Part shown: positions 44,650-56,247 of the stretch, in pieces
How the letters are laid out: the number at the start of each line of letters is the position of its first letter
Position numbering within the stretch: the first letter of the stretch is position 1
NCBI RefSeq assembly: GCF_918797505.1
Contig: NC_092796.1
Location: forward strand, 1,302,001-1,366,000
Direction of reading: 5' to 3'
Source: Bemisia tabaci
Taxonomy: Eukaryota; Arthropoda; Insecta; Hemiptera; Aleyrodidae
Length of the DNA: 64,000 nt
Notes under the pieces: model-generated
Seen by the model: the letters and a program-made list of their open reading frames with translations, nothing else
Database searches by the model: none
What the model was told of the DNA's origin: nothing
Program-made: the position numbers and the translations under genes

Positions 44650-46499
44650 TTTTGCACGGTTTTTCAAAGTTTTCTTGTTTCCCCCGGCTCGGATTTGAGT
44701 CCGAGGTGACTCTTCGGCGGGCACAATGCCGAAAGGCAATTGTATAGTCGCTGTGGCTGTGAGGCGACTGAGCGAAGCGGCTCAATCGTGTTTACACGTG
44801 TTGTCAGCGTTATTTCGTACGTTATCTCCGTTGTCCATCGGACTGCTGAGTGTCTCATCAGTCCCGCGCCATCTTGACATCCAACCAACGCGACCAAGTA
44901 TCACCCGGCACGCACAGCGCGGCGACCACTGTCTTCGCCTTAGCTGTCGTCTCGTTACTGATCTCCAGGAACCCAAAAATTACGTGAACCCGGCGACATG
45001 TGATCAGGAAATGAGCGGTCTCACTTTAACGAGCTGTGAAGGGATGCAACCCCAGACCACTTCCGGGCTTTTTGAAGGGAAAAGGTTCAGTTGGATCAGA
45101 ATCGCATACTGCCGTGAGAAAAATACAATCAGTTAAACTGTATTAGACGCTGATCGCTTCAACTTTTTCTTTAAGTTTCAATTGAACATAAAACACGCCG
45201 GTTGGCTGTGAAACACTTCACTTTACGACCAATCACGAGCCCTCGAAGTTACGTAGCGTAACTTTAAAAAGAAGGTTAATGCATAGTCCCTACGTTGGGA
45301 AGAAACACAGAGCTGCATGAAAGAATCAACAAGTAAATGTGCAGCGCAAACACGCCGCTCCGAGTAAATACGTAAAATAGTTGGGCAACTCAATGGTCGC
45401 CGACTACAAAAGTTCGGGAGTCAGAGGGGCGCGCTTGACAAACGACCCTTCGGAAAAAAAGAACGGACGAAAAAAAAGGAGTTGAGCGGACAGGGCTCAC
45501 AAAAGCATAGAAATGTGGATCGGTGAAAAAGAGGAGAATCGAAAGGCCCGAAACAAAAGGTAATCGGCCCTCCTCCTCTTAATATGGCCGTCATTGAATA
45601 ACCCTTCCTTTGGATTGGCTCATCAGTGCGTCAAGTGGGGCCCCGCTGGATGGTTTCCGAAAATGGAGCCTTTTCAACTTTCCGCGCTAACGGCCCTCGG
45701 CCGAGTGTCACCGATTTTGGGGTCCTTTAATGTGCCGCTCTGTTTGCATCGTTGCCGTATAGAGCAGGTTTTTGGCCTAGCGCGAAATTGAAAGAACGTA
45801 AATTTGACCATCAGCTAAAATAAATTGTGTACTAACGTAAAATAGCCCCCTCCCTCGGTTGTGAGCTTCCGTATGTTCTGATAAGTGAATGTTGAGTATA
45901 CTCGTAATTAATATAGTACATATATAATACACCAATAGGATATTTTTGTTTTTTAGGTGCCTCCATATGTATTTATCTGAGGGGTGCTCTGCGAAGGCAC
46001 TATAATCAATGTTTACTTACAATCGAAAATCGAACAGCCCTGCAGCCCATAGAAACTCCTGAGGAGCAAAGTGGTAGGTGCTTTCCTTACCTGAAACAGA
46101 CAAATGAAAAAATAATAATGATTAAACGAATCAAATTTGAGAGCTATCTTCAATTGACACATGTACACAAAATATTAAATTTATTAAGGCACCAAAGTAC
46201 TTAGGATGCGATGTTGCTGTTGATCGAGTAAATAGAAATACAGGTTAAGAGAACTAATACCTGGTTAAGAGATCCATCTACAATAGCGTTTGCTAATTGA
46301 AGAGATAAAGGAAATGGAATTGAACCGATTATTTTACATATCACGAAAGCACCAAAATTGCGAATGCGAGAAAAACAAGACAAACGTTGTATTCGCTTTG
46401 TTGACGATCTTTGAATTCCACAAAATGTATGATCTTCTAGAAGGATATTATGAAATCAGAGAGGATCGATTATACCAGAAAAAACAAAGAAAAAAGAAC
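44650..46499. other. non-coding stretch
   Basis: A 136-aa frame at 44726-45136 with an opposing frame in the same GC-richer patch was examined and not supported. 46440-46499 is the left flank of hAT copy 4 and is related to 53764-53830. Confidence 0.35.
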
Positions 46500-46507
46500 C
46501 CCTCTAC

Positions 46508-47328
46508 CAGGGCCGGATTAAGGAGGTGGCCCCATGGGCCGCGGCCCATGGCGGCACATCTATATGGGGCGGCAAATTTTGCAATTTTTTTAAATGTAGG
46601 TATAACAAAAAATCGAACTTAGAAAAGAAAAATTACAAACGAGAAAAGGCGACCAAATCTCTCATTTTCTGAGAGTACAGTAATTTCTAATTTTGTCGTC
46701 TTTCAGTGATACAAGAGACAGCACCTTTAATTAATCGAGTTAAGAGGGAAACCAAACACGCAATTTGGCCTGGAACGGCGCGACTTAGAGAGAAATGATG
46801 ACGAGGACTTGAGATGAAAAGGAGAAGCCCTCGGTGCGGCGCGTGGCGATCGGCATGTAACACATGTTAGCGCCTACAAGACTGCACGAATACTTCACGC
46901 ATTGCATCAAACACAGTGCGGTCATTGCGGAGGCGGACAGCGTGAAACGGATAGCGCCTACAAGAATGCATGAATACTTCACGCATTGCGCCAAACACGG
47001 TGCGGTCTGCGCGACGCGGCGGCGGAAGTTAAAATCATTAATCCACATGTATGTTTGTTCTTTCATAACTTTTTCGTTCATTTCTTATGAATGGAAGGCC
47101 TCGTCCATACAGAGATAGGTTTACGAAACTTAACTTTCGCGCAAAGTTCCGTGAGCTTTTGCCAGTAGTGTCCCAAAAAATGTGTTCAACAGGAGTAAAC
47201 GCGGCTTATGCACCCCTCCCCCGCTGGCACGTTCATTTGATAGTTTTTTATTGATGTTTCAAAGCTAATGAGAAGGGAATGGCAAAATACAGGCGGCCCA
47301 TGGCGGCAAGTAGGTAAATCCGGCCCTA
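46508..47328. mobile_element. non-autonomous hAT-like element, copy 4
   Basis: 821 bp with perfect 8-bp flanking duplication CCCTCTAC (46500-46507 and 47329-47336). Left end CAGGGCCGGATTAAGG, right end inverting to TAGGGCCGGATTTACC. Near the left end lies the perfect 20-bp palindrome CCATGGGCCGCGGCCCATGG (46532-46551). It carries the unoccupied target of the BEL insertion at 46781 onward. Two internal units contain CACGCATTGC and CAAACACAGTGCGG. No transposase. Confidence 0.92.
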
Positions 47329-47336
47329 CCCTCTAC

Positions 47337-49235
47337 CACCAAAAAAGAGATTGGCACTTACGCGATTTCGAAAATATCCGGTTTAATTCATGGTTGTCAT
47401 CAAAAAAAGGAAATTTACACTAAAAACGTGTCAAACCTTAACAAAATCAGAAAAACTTCTGGGAGGTAACTAGAGAACGTACATCTCGCTGATAGCCTCA
47501 AATGCTGTGTCGGAAAATGCGTTACAACAGTTGCGCAGGTCTTCTCCGCTGCAGCCAGAAGACGCAACGTCAACTCGACGATATAAATCGCCCCTATTTC
47601 CCGCAGATACAACCGGAGGGGGGGGGGGGGGTTCGGGGTCCTTCTGCGGTCCTGCATCCCTGCCCCCCCCCCCCCCCCCGTTGGATTGGATTCGCTCAAA
47701 CATCGACATCGACGCGGAAGCCCAAAGGAATGCCGAGTCAACAAAAGAGGGACAATAAATATTGAATTTGAAATTCTAATAAAACCGGATCGGGCGGCAG
47801 CGAAAGCTCCGAGCGGGGGGGGGGGGGCGAGGGAGGGTCTGAATTAACCCAGATATAGGGTTCCGCGACAAATAAGACCGTCAAGAAAACGGATGAATTT
47901 ATAGAGAAAGGACGATTTTTATAAGCTTTTCCTGCCACCTCCCCCGCCCCCGGCCCTCACTCCACGTCAAAGACAATGTGTCTGGTCCTGGTTCGGGGTA
48001 ATGGATGGTCCGCTGCCCCACCCCTCCCGGCCGACCCTGGGGTCGAAGGGGGTTTCCAGGGTTGCCGAAATGGAGCCAGCTCAGCAGCCGGCTTTAATTT
48101 AAATAGGGCGGAAGGGTGAGTTAACGGCCATTCCTAAATTACGGCACGTGATTGGAGGAGGGGGCTTTTATGGGAGCGTGCGGGAAGAGGGGCTCAACTG
48201 CATGATGTCAGGGAAAAATCAATGCAAAGTTTAAATCTTCTGCGCGTTTTTGACGACTTAAGCAAAATAATATAATAACAGGTTCGATTATTAGACGGTA
48301 AAGAGGAGGATTTTTGAGAATTTGACGCCAAGGAATGGCGAGAGGGGGGTCAAGCATAGGACGAGAAACTTACGTTACGTTGCGCAAAAATCGATCCTAA
48401 GTGCAAACTGTTTAAAAAAATTTCAACAGCTGAGGTATAATTACAGCGAACAGTTTTAATTTTTTCTCAAAGGTCGCTAAAAACTCTGTAATTCTGGAGA
48501 TGGCGCAACTAATCAACGCTCGACATGTAGATATTTAACACCCGAATGAAAGCCAGTTATTGAGGCATTATTTACGGAGACAATGTATAAGTTTTCTAGT
48601 CCTACTCAGCTTTATCAACTTACAACAGATGACATGTATCAAAACTAACAAACATATGGGCTAATAATTTTTATGGAAAAATGAGTGTATACAGAGTTTA
48701 ATTTTGGGGTAAAAATTCCTGCGCGGGGCCGTCCTATCGATCAGGAATAAAATGTTAAGCACAAAGTCACACTCAATTAGAGCAGTATCGAAAAACTTGT
48801 GCGTCGCTTATAAAACGAATGGCTCAATTCTCCTCTCGGAACGGTGCTTAAGCTCGAGTGGCTTCGTCCCTTCATGAAGAGGCGAGCGGATGCGTCGAGT
48901 TTGGCAACCCGCTAGAGGTCGTTGTGGTGGCGGGTGTCGGTCGGCGGCGATGATAAATTGTGTCAACATTTTCACCCACCTCGCGCGAATTTTCTTGTTG
49001 TGTCCACTTATTAGGTGGATTGGTCCCGCCGCTCGCACCCACACAGCTGTCAGATTTTCGGACAGTTCCGGAGCTTCAAAATCAAGAAAACACATGCCGG
49101 GCCCGTAGTCTCTCTATAGAGAGAGTATAGCTGCAGGGTTCTATGGAGGCATTAATGATGTAAAAAAATGAAAAAAAAAATAAAATAGAATGAAGAAGAA
49201 AATAGGCGGAGGTTGTCACCAGCCTTTGACGGTTA
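47337..49235. other. non-coding stretch with G and C tracts
   Basis: The first 60 bp are the right flank of hAT copy 4. A G-run at about 47618-47630, a C-run at about 47664-47679 and a G-run at about 47816-47827 make frames in this area unreliable. No gene recognised beyond these. Confidence 0.4.
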
Positions 49236-49855
49236 TTGCCTGCTAGAAAGTTTCACTTATTACCAATCTTGTCGCGGTAGAGGTCTAAATGAGAAGATTT
49301 TTTCGAATTGAATGCATGAAATTAATTAAAAAACTGGGTAAATCGTTTGACTCTGTCATCATCTGAGTAAAGTTTACGGTAAAACAGTAATTTTAAATCA
49401 TCAGCACGCAACTTCTACCATTTTTAATGACCTGGGAGCTACATGATCGCTGAGCCTATCAGAAGTGGACCATCTTTCAGTGCCTTTGCTATAAAGGTAC
49501 AGTTCTAGAGAGTATGGACACTAAGTCTTATGTAAACTCTCAGGGGAAGAAACTGCAGTGGTTCTTAGTCGGAGAACGCTGTCACCTGTACGCACGGACA
49601 CTTGATCTTATGTAGACCAGAGGAAGAAATCGCGATGGTTCTTGGTTGAGGAATGCTGTCACCTATACACTTGTTACCAGCCTTGTCTTAGTTGGTCTGA
49701 TTCAAAAATTTGTTCCAGAGAGCATGATGTAAAATTGATTTCAAAACTGAGTTAGTAAGCTTGGCTTCCTATTATCTGAGTAAAGTTCAAAGTGACGCAA
49801 GCATAAAAAACCTTAATTTCTATCAATATGAATCATCTGCGCGCAACCCACCATT
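49236..49855. repeat. nested direct repeats
   Basis: A roughly 190-bp block (AAGTTTCACTTATTACCAATC ... TCATCTGAGTAAAGTT ... TCATCAGCACGCAACTTCTA) recurs diverged at about 49665-49855 (TTGTTACCAGCCTTGTCTTA ... TTATCTGAGTAAAGTTC ... TCATCTGCGCGCAACCCAC). Between them a unit of about 76 bp is repeated in tandem (49514-49664), marked by TCTTATGTA, GGTTCTTAGTCGG / GGTTCTTGGTTGA and GCTGTCACCT. Confidence 0.65.
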
Positions 49856-52238
49856 ATCCCCCCCCCCTTCGTTCTAAGTAATGCTAAAAGCTTAGTGCGG
49901 CCTAAGATGGCAGTGCCAATCAAAACCGAATCCTCTCTCGACCATTTTTCACTGTAGAAGGTACTCTGTATTTTGGGAATGAGATCGGGCGGGTTCAAAG
50001 GGTTCTCTGAATGACGGGACCCGACCAACGACTGCTTGGTGCGGGGGCAAGCAACTTTTTCAGTGCTTTTTCACTAGCCTCCTGCGAAACACAGATAGAC
50101 ACAGACTCGTCTGAGCTCGCCTTGGGTCCTCGCTTCGGAGAAATGTTCGCACCGTCGCTTTCATCAAACTTATCACGTTATCAAAACGCAACGCGCCGTG
50201 CAAAAACGCAGTCTCCCCCTCCCTCCGCGGAGCTTATTGTCAGCGCGATGCGAAAGCTCGCGGCTACCGATTCGTGAAAAGCTCCCGTTTGAAAGCTCCG
50301 GCGAAACGCTTCTAAAGGAATCGCTCGATACAATCTAAAAAGTCCGATCTTCGAAGAGCCATGGGCTCTATAATGATGCATGTATTCTGGGGCTCTTCGG
50401 ATGATGGACATGCTCGGTTTTGGTGGACTGTTTCAAATGAGCGTCGGCCCGCGAAAAAAAAGGTCCCCGCCCGGGTTCACCGGTGATTCGTTGTCGGGAT
50501 CGCCGGAGCGTGCTGATATTTTTACCGGTGGGCGTTCGGAACTTTGAACTTTGGATTCGAGTTGAGTCAATAGAACTGTCTAGGCTTGAAGTGATTCGAT
50601 TCCTGGCCGCTGGTGCGGAAATTATAGTGATCGCTACGATCGCTCTCTTGAGTCAGAGACTATGTGTTCAAGAGATCCAACACCTTCATCTTCTGCAGAG
50701 CGGAACAAGTGCTTTCGAAAGTCAACATTCGAAGATCAGCGTAGTGATGACTGATGACCGAAGATTTCAGCGACTATCTCAGCAATCCTAACCTAATTTG
50801 TTAAAACTCGGATTGCGAAACTGAGGTTGTGACTGAGAGCGCAAGAAATTAAGTGCGCCTTCAATTGTTTGAATATGCAATGCGGACATCCGTAGAGTGC
50901 GAATAGTTGCATCAAAACATTATTATGGTATGAAATTTTGAGTGAGAAACAATACTCTCAACAGACCTCCACTGTTATTTTCTTTGGAGAGTGACAACTA
51001 CATACGGAGGTAAACACTCAGAATCGCCTAATGATGAGTGATGACCGAAGAATTGAGCGATCAGTCAGCAATTCTAACCCGATTTACCAATTTTGCTAAC
51101 TCCTCGCCCCGACATTCATCAGCTATCAGGCCGGTTTTATTTGATTTTTTGCTCCACAAGTTGGCCATCAATCATCATTTGTTCTGATTTGTTCCTTTTT
51201 TCTGAACTTAATGCTCATCTACTTGTTCCCAGTAGCTAGCAGAATGCCAGTAATAGCCGATTGCGTGCGACATATAGACATCTGAGTTGGAACTCCGAAT
51301 CATACACGCAAAAGTACGGTGAACTAACGTTTTACCTTACTTACATTCCAATGTTTTTTAAACACACACCATCCGTACACATTTTTCACAAGCCTCGATG
51401 CTCTGCCTAAATCCCTGTCGCGCAGTTGCCAGATAGGATATGAAAAAACACTACGTTACAGAGGAAGGAGTAAAGATAATATTTTCAGAGCAACAGACTC
51501 GAGCGGCGAGGCGTCCACCTCCTCGGCGCTCGGAAAAAGGACTTTTTAATTACAACCCGGACCTGAGCTTGAGCGGCGCAAGAGGCTAATAGAATAGGAA
51601 TGTTTCTTTTCCCCAGACTCATGCAATGCGAGCAAGTGGAGGAAGACCGGGCCCAGGGAAAAACCGCGCACCGACGCTGGATTTCAATTTCAGTTGAGTG
51701 GTTTCTCCTCCGCGGTAAGGGGCACCAGAAGGGGTCGCTTGAAAAATAGACTTCAACTCCCCCGCCTCCCCCCTCTCGTTTTTTTCACTCATTCACGCAC
51801 TTTCTCGTCCCCCCTCGTTTCTCTTGGCCGCCCCCCTCCTCGGCGCCTCAATTCGCCCTGGAACAATGTTCGCACGTACCTAGTTAGCAGCGAAATTATT
51901 GTGTCCTGTATTAAAAACGAAAAAAGAGGAAAGAAGAAGACGTGATGAAGGGTGAATTCAGCTACTTTCCGACTTGCCGCTCGTAAGAGGGAGCGTTGCC
52001 AAATTTAGCGTTTTCTGACAATTTCCTCACCTGCGAATCGCGCCTTGAATGAAGCTGCTATGAGAATGTCCGGTTGGAGAAAATCGTCATTTCCGACGAG
52101 ATGAACGTTACTATATTTCAAGACTATATAAAATTGACCCAAACAATTCAATTTTTCACGAGGATAAAACCGTGTATTTCCCGTCCAAAATTTTGCAGAT
52201 TTTTCTTTGCAGTCGAAATAAAATCGGTACGATTTTCA
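49856..52238. other. non-coding stretch with one direct repeat
   Basis: TGATGACTGATGACCGAAGA near 50744, followed by CAGCAATCCTAACC, recurs as TGATGAGTGATGACCGAAGA near 51030, followed by CAGCAATTCTAACC. Frames of 71-102 aa show no domains. No gene recognised. Confidence 0.4.
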
Positions 52239-52364
52239 ATTGGACGTATTACTGTCAAACGGAGCTGCGCACTGAAACAAGAGCCCTGAAACCCATAAGA
52301 ATAAATGCATAACAGGGCCCACGTAGTAATGCACTTAGTTCCGTTTGGCAGCAATACGTCCAAT
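52239..52364. repeat. foldback hairpin element family B, copy 5 (opposite orientation)
   Basis: ATTGGACGTATTACTGTCAA at the left, TTTGGCAGCAATACGTCCAA at the right. The loop appears as the inverse CCCATAAGAATAAATGCAT, so this copy is inverted relative to the other four. 126 bp. Confidence 0.8.
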
Positions 52365-53462
52365 TAGAATCGTCTGACAGTGAAAATTTTGCGACAGAGA
52401 TATTTAGTTACGTTCTTAATTCTGGCACAAAAAGATTGTTCCCGTAGATTTATAACAGTGGTTCCGTTGAAGCAAAAAAAATGGAGACCTGCTATTTCTT
52501 GACTTAGTTGCTTATCCAGACTTTTTAAAGCATCGCTTACAAATATTCCAAGTGAAGTCAGAGTCTCAGTATGTCTTCTGTAACATTACATCGGAGACAA
52601 TGCTTAGCATACTATGAGAGCTCTTTATCACGCATGTTCAGGTTTTTCGAAATTCTTCCTTAGCTACCGGTTATCAGGTGTGTCTCTAGGGAGGTAAGAG
52701 TAAACTTGACCTAAATTTAAAAACAATCTCGAGAACCGTTCTTGATTTTTTCCCGAATGATTTTAATTTGTTCTTCTTCATCTTGCTTTTGACATTCGGA
52801 GAAATAATTCATGGGAAAAATTGATGACAAACTGCGAAATAAATCGTTTTCTCAAGTTAGCTTTTCTTGCATCTCTCTCTGGAAACCTCTCTGTCGGCGA
52901 CCGGGAGAGAGATTCCTCTGGACACGGTAATTTTGAACCTGCGGAAGACGGACTAAGAACATTGTGGGATATTTTAGAGGATTTGACAACGGCGGAGTGC
53001 GGCGTCCGCGAGGAGGCTCAAGTCACTGGTAACAAACGCATCTACATTTTTTCCCGGCAAATTAACTTCCAGCGGGCGGAATTACAGCGTGCTCCCGCGC
53101 CTTAAGGATAGGCTACGCGCATAACTCGGCGGACGCCTTATTGCCTACGTCTCGTTAATTAACGAAACAGGTAATGAGAAAGACGCCGAGCCGGCCTGGC
53201 TCCCGGCTGGGACGGATATTATTTTTTTGTCTTCGGGGTGGCAGATCCTCCTGTCTTGAGACCGGAGACCCTTGTTTTCAGTCCAGCTTCGTGCGCGGAT
53301 TCTTGAATTTTGGTTCTGTTGACTCTTGAGTTTCTGCTTCGTTCAAACGCCGGACGACGGATAAACTCTGCTGTTCTGTTGCTTCAGAGTACGGCGAAAG
53401 ATTCGCGTACATTGTATGAAGCGTTTACCAATTTCATGTTTTTAATTTTTTCATATTCATTG
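52365..53462. other. non-coding stretch
   Basis: A 94-aa frame at 52821-53105 has no recognisable domain. Nothing else seen. Confidence 0.35.
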
Positions 53463-53695
53463 CACGGAAAAAATAAACTTGCTGATTGAACAATTCAATT
53501 GCTAAAAATTTGACTGCAATATTTCAGCGTAGATTTCACAACACAAAAATGCTACTTTATCCACCCCCGTGATTAAATTAGCTTGCAATAGTGGTTAAAG
53601 TAGCATTTTTGTGTTGTAAAATCTACGCTGAAATTTTGCAGTCACTATTTTTAGCAAATTAATTGTTAAATCAGCTATTTAATTTTTTCCGTGTG
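53463..53695. repeat. foldback element family D, copy 2, strong hairpin
   Basis: CACGGAAAAAATAAACTTGC at the left faces the right end ATTTAATTTTTTCCGTGTG. The interior folds almost perfectly: TTCAGCGTAGATTTCACAAC and ACAAAAATGCTACTTTA face TAAAGTAGCATTTTTGTGTT and GTAAAATCTACGCTGAA around a loop with CCACCCCCGTGATTAAATTA. 233 bp. Confidence 0.8.
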
Positions 53696-53700
53696 GGTAT

Positions 53701-53830
53701 TTTGAACTGAACCGATTATTTTCCAAATCACGTAAGGTCCAATCTTTATTCAGTGGTAGAGGGGTTGTTTTTTCTTTGTTTTCTCTGGTATGATCAATCA
53801 TTTCAAGCATCAGAAAGTTAGCTTAAACTT
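53701..53830 (-). repeat. unoccupied relative of the hAT copy 4 insertion site
   Basis: Read in reverse it matches the DNA on both sides of hAT copy 4. GGTTGTTTTTTCTTTGTTTT and CTCTGGTATGATC match the inverse of 46460-46500, while ACCGATTATTTTCCAAATCA and CGTAAGGTCCAATCT match the inverse of 47345-47395. The 8-bp target GTAGAGGG occurs once (53756-53763) and no transposon is present. Confidence 0.8.
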
Positions 53831-55311
53831 TCTTCCCGGCATAAGGATCCATGTAATTTTGAAATTTCAAACACGTATTTCTCGGAAAAGCAAAAACTGC
53901 AGTTAGGCGCCTTATCCTCCAATTCCCTCAAATATAGGAGGCCTTAAGCGGATATAGTACACATTTGTTTTAATTTTTCGACCGCTCGCGAGATTTTAAA
54001 AACATCCGATTATGGTCGCGGCAACATGATTGTGGATTGTCATGGCCTGTTTATTCGACGGCAACGTCGGGCCCTGCGTGAGGTCGTAAGGGTTGAAGAG
54101 TAAAACTCCTTTTTCAGGATTGGGCGCGAGCTTAATGGGTTCGGCACAGTTGGGCGGGAAAGGCGTATAAATACAAACAAGAGCACTTTAGTCGGATGGG
54201 AAGTGTTTTTCTACCCCTATTGGTATGCACCGACTCGGAGCTGAGGTGGAGCAAAATACGAAATTTAACGTTCAAGTTCGGGATCTTAAACCATGCAACG
54301 CGGCAGTTTAAGCTATTCGAAAAGGAAAAACACGAGGATGTCATTCTGAACTAATTTTGCTTCAGTTAAAATTCAACAGAAGTAAACTTGGAGTGGGACT
54401 CAATTATTCTCTTTCAAAAGTTTTGTTTGCCTACACTCCAAAATTCGAATTATTCGACAATTGAGGACTTTTCCTGTGAAAGGGCGTATGAGGCTTGATA
54501 TGCTGCTGAGATTGTGCAATTTTTATAGCGTTTGCGGCATATGAAATTCATTAACAATCGACTTAGTTCCTTGCAGTAGTGAGCAAAAACTCGGAGCAAA
54601 TCTAGGAAAAAAATTCACATCAGAAATGTTGGATGAATTACTTACAACCAGAGAACTACGTTGCACAGCCTTTGCAGCATTGGAAGTCTCGTACGACCTT
54701 CTACCGAAAAATTCCTCAATTATTTGGCGGCCTTTGCGATGTGTGGTTGTATGAAATGCTATGATCGTGAATGTTAATAAGCTCAATGTTTTCTTCGCTT
54801 TCAATGTTCCGAAGCTCGAAAGATAAGAATTGTTCAGTTTCGGGCAATTTATTTTCAAAGTACGTAACATGCACGTGCATGGATTGTAAAGAATAGCCCG
54901 ATACCATTAAAAATCACATTATGTGATTGGTACGTAGATACGTACGTTTCATCTGTGTACGCCGTTAGGAAGTAATAGATGTTCCGAATCCGCCTGAAAC
55001 TGCAAAAATAGACGGATCGATCCAGGAAATTAGGTTAATGGCTATGCAAAACACACAAAGTACAGCGCAAAAGTTTCAAGTATTTTTGTCTCCGTTAATT
55101 GTATTACTTCCATCCACTCGTCAGTTGTGAGTTCTACACTTCGTTGAGTTTCCGCTGAATGCCTGAACTAGCCAGAGATTGCCAGAGCTGATTAAATTGG
55201 TGTAAATATATACTTATAGAGTTTCGTAATTCATTAAAGAGGCACCAGTGATGAGGGGTCGAAATCGCATTGCTGGTCACTAGTATTTCCGTCCAACATG
55301 TAAGTTCATAA
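53831..55311. other. non-coding stretch
   Basis: A 115-aa minus-strand frame (54523-54870) was inspected. It is Ser/Thr-rich without a domain and its neighbours give no exon structure. Not called. Confidence 0.35.
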
Positions 55312-55477
55312 TTTTCCGTGACATTTTCTGATATGTTAGATCAAGTTGCGAACAAAATTACCTGTCTGAATAATTCGAGAAAAAATGTTCAACATTTTTC
55401 AAGTACATTCGGTTCTTAAAAAAGGAAACCTGGCAACGTCTACAGGCTCATACGGCGTTTTCCCCTAACACGGCAGT
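55312..55477. repeat. MITE family A, left-truncated copy
   Basis: The right half only: AAACCTGGCAACGTCTACAG, then GCTCATACGGCGTTTTCCCC and TAACACGGCAGT. The left boundary is estimated from the loss of similarity. Confidence 0.65.
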
Positions 55478-56042
55478 ACTAACATGCCGCTCTTTTAGCG
55501 CTTCCGCCATGGCTTCTGCGGACTCCGAGGAGTCAAACCTCGTACAAATATGAGAACATAAGAGCATTCAAATCCGAAGACGCCTCCAAAACAAACTCGA
55601 GGGGGTGAAGGGCCCGACTTTTTGCGACATCAATCCACAGCCCGACCGGGAGATCGCCCGGGGGAGGGGGGGGGGGTCGGAGGTAAAAGCTTGATGGGGC
55701 TGTTTCCGGGAAATCGTAAAACACTTTTAGTGGCTGTTTAAATTCGAGCGAGGACGCGACAGGCGACGGGCGACAGCCGCGGCGGATTTCCAATACGTAT
55801 TGATTGCACGGAAGCATCCACTTTACATAGGTAAATACGTAAACCCACGCCGCGCCGCGAGACCAGCCGAGCACACTCTTCGGCTACACGGTGAGCCGTA
55901 AGTCGTGCGTTGTGCTCATCTCGGGAAACCGACGGTGTCCTCGATCACCTTGCGCCACGAAAAAGCTTCAGTTCATATGGACCTTTAATTTTAGGGTGCT
56001 CTAAGTGCTATTACTGTACCCCCCCCCCCCCTCCCAGCACAG
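55478..56042. other. non-coding stretch with G and C tracts
   Basis: G-run near 55667-55676 and C-run at about 56020-56031. A 113-aa minus frame is unsupported. Confidence 0.35.
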
Positions 56043-56247
56043 CACGGAAAAAAAATTGGATAGCATTTACCATCATCTGGTTTAAAAATGGCACAGCCAG
56101 ACAGTATGGTAACTTTTAACAAAATTACAGTCACAATAAGGAAAAATCTTGTACTTTCACGATAATTTTGATGAAAGTTACCATAATCTCTGGTTATGCC
56201 GTTTATTAACCAGAATATGGAAAATGCCACCTAATTTTTTTCCCGTG
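56043..56247. repeat. foldback element, arms of about 95 bp
   Basis: The left arm CACGGAAAAAAAATTGGATA, GCATTTACCAT, CTGGTT, ATGGTAACTTTTAACAAAAT is matched in reverse by the right arm: CACGGGAAAAAAATTAGGTG, GCATTTTCCATATTCTGGTT, ATGGTAACTTTCATCAAAAT when read on the minus strand. It shares the CACGGAAAAAA terminus with family D but has a different interior. 205 bp. Confidence 0.8.
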
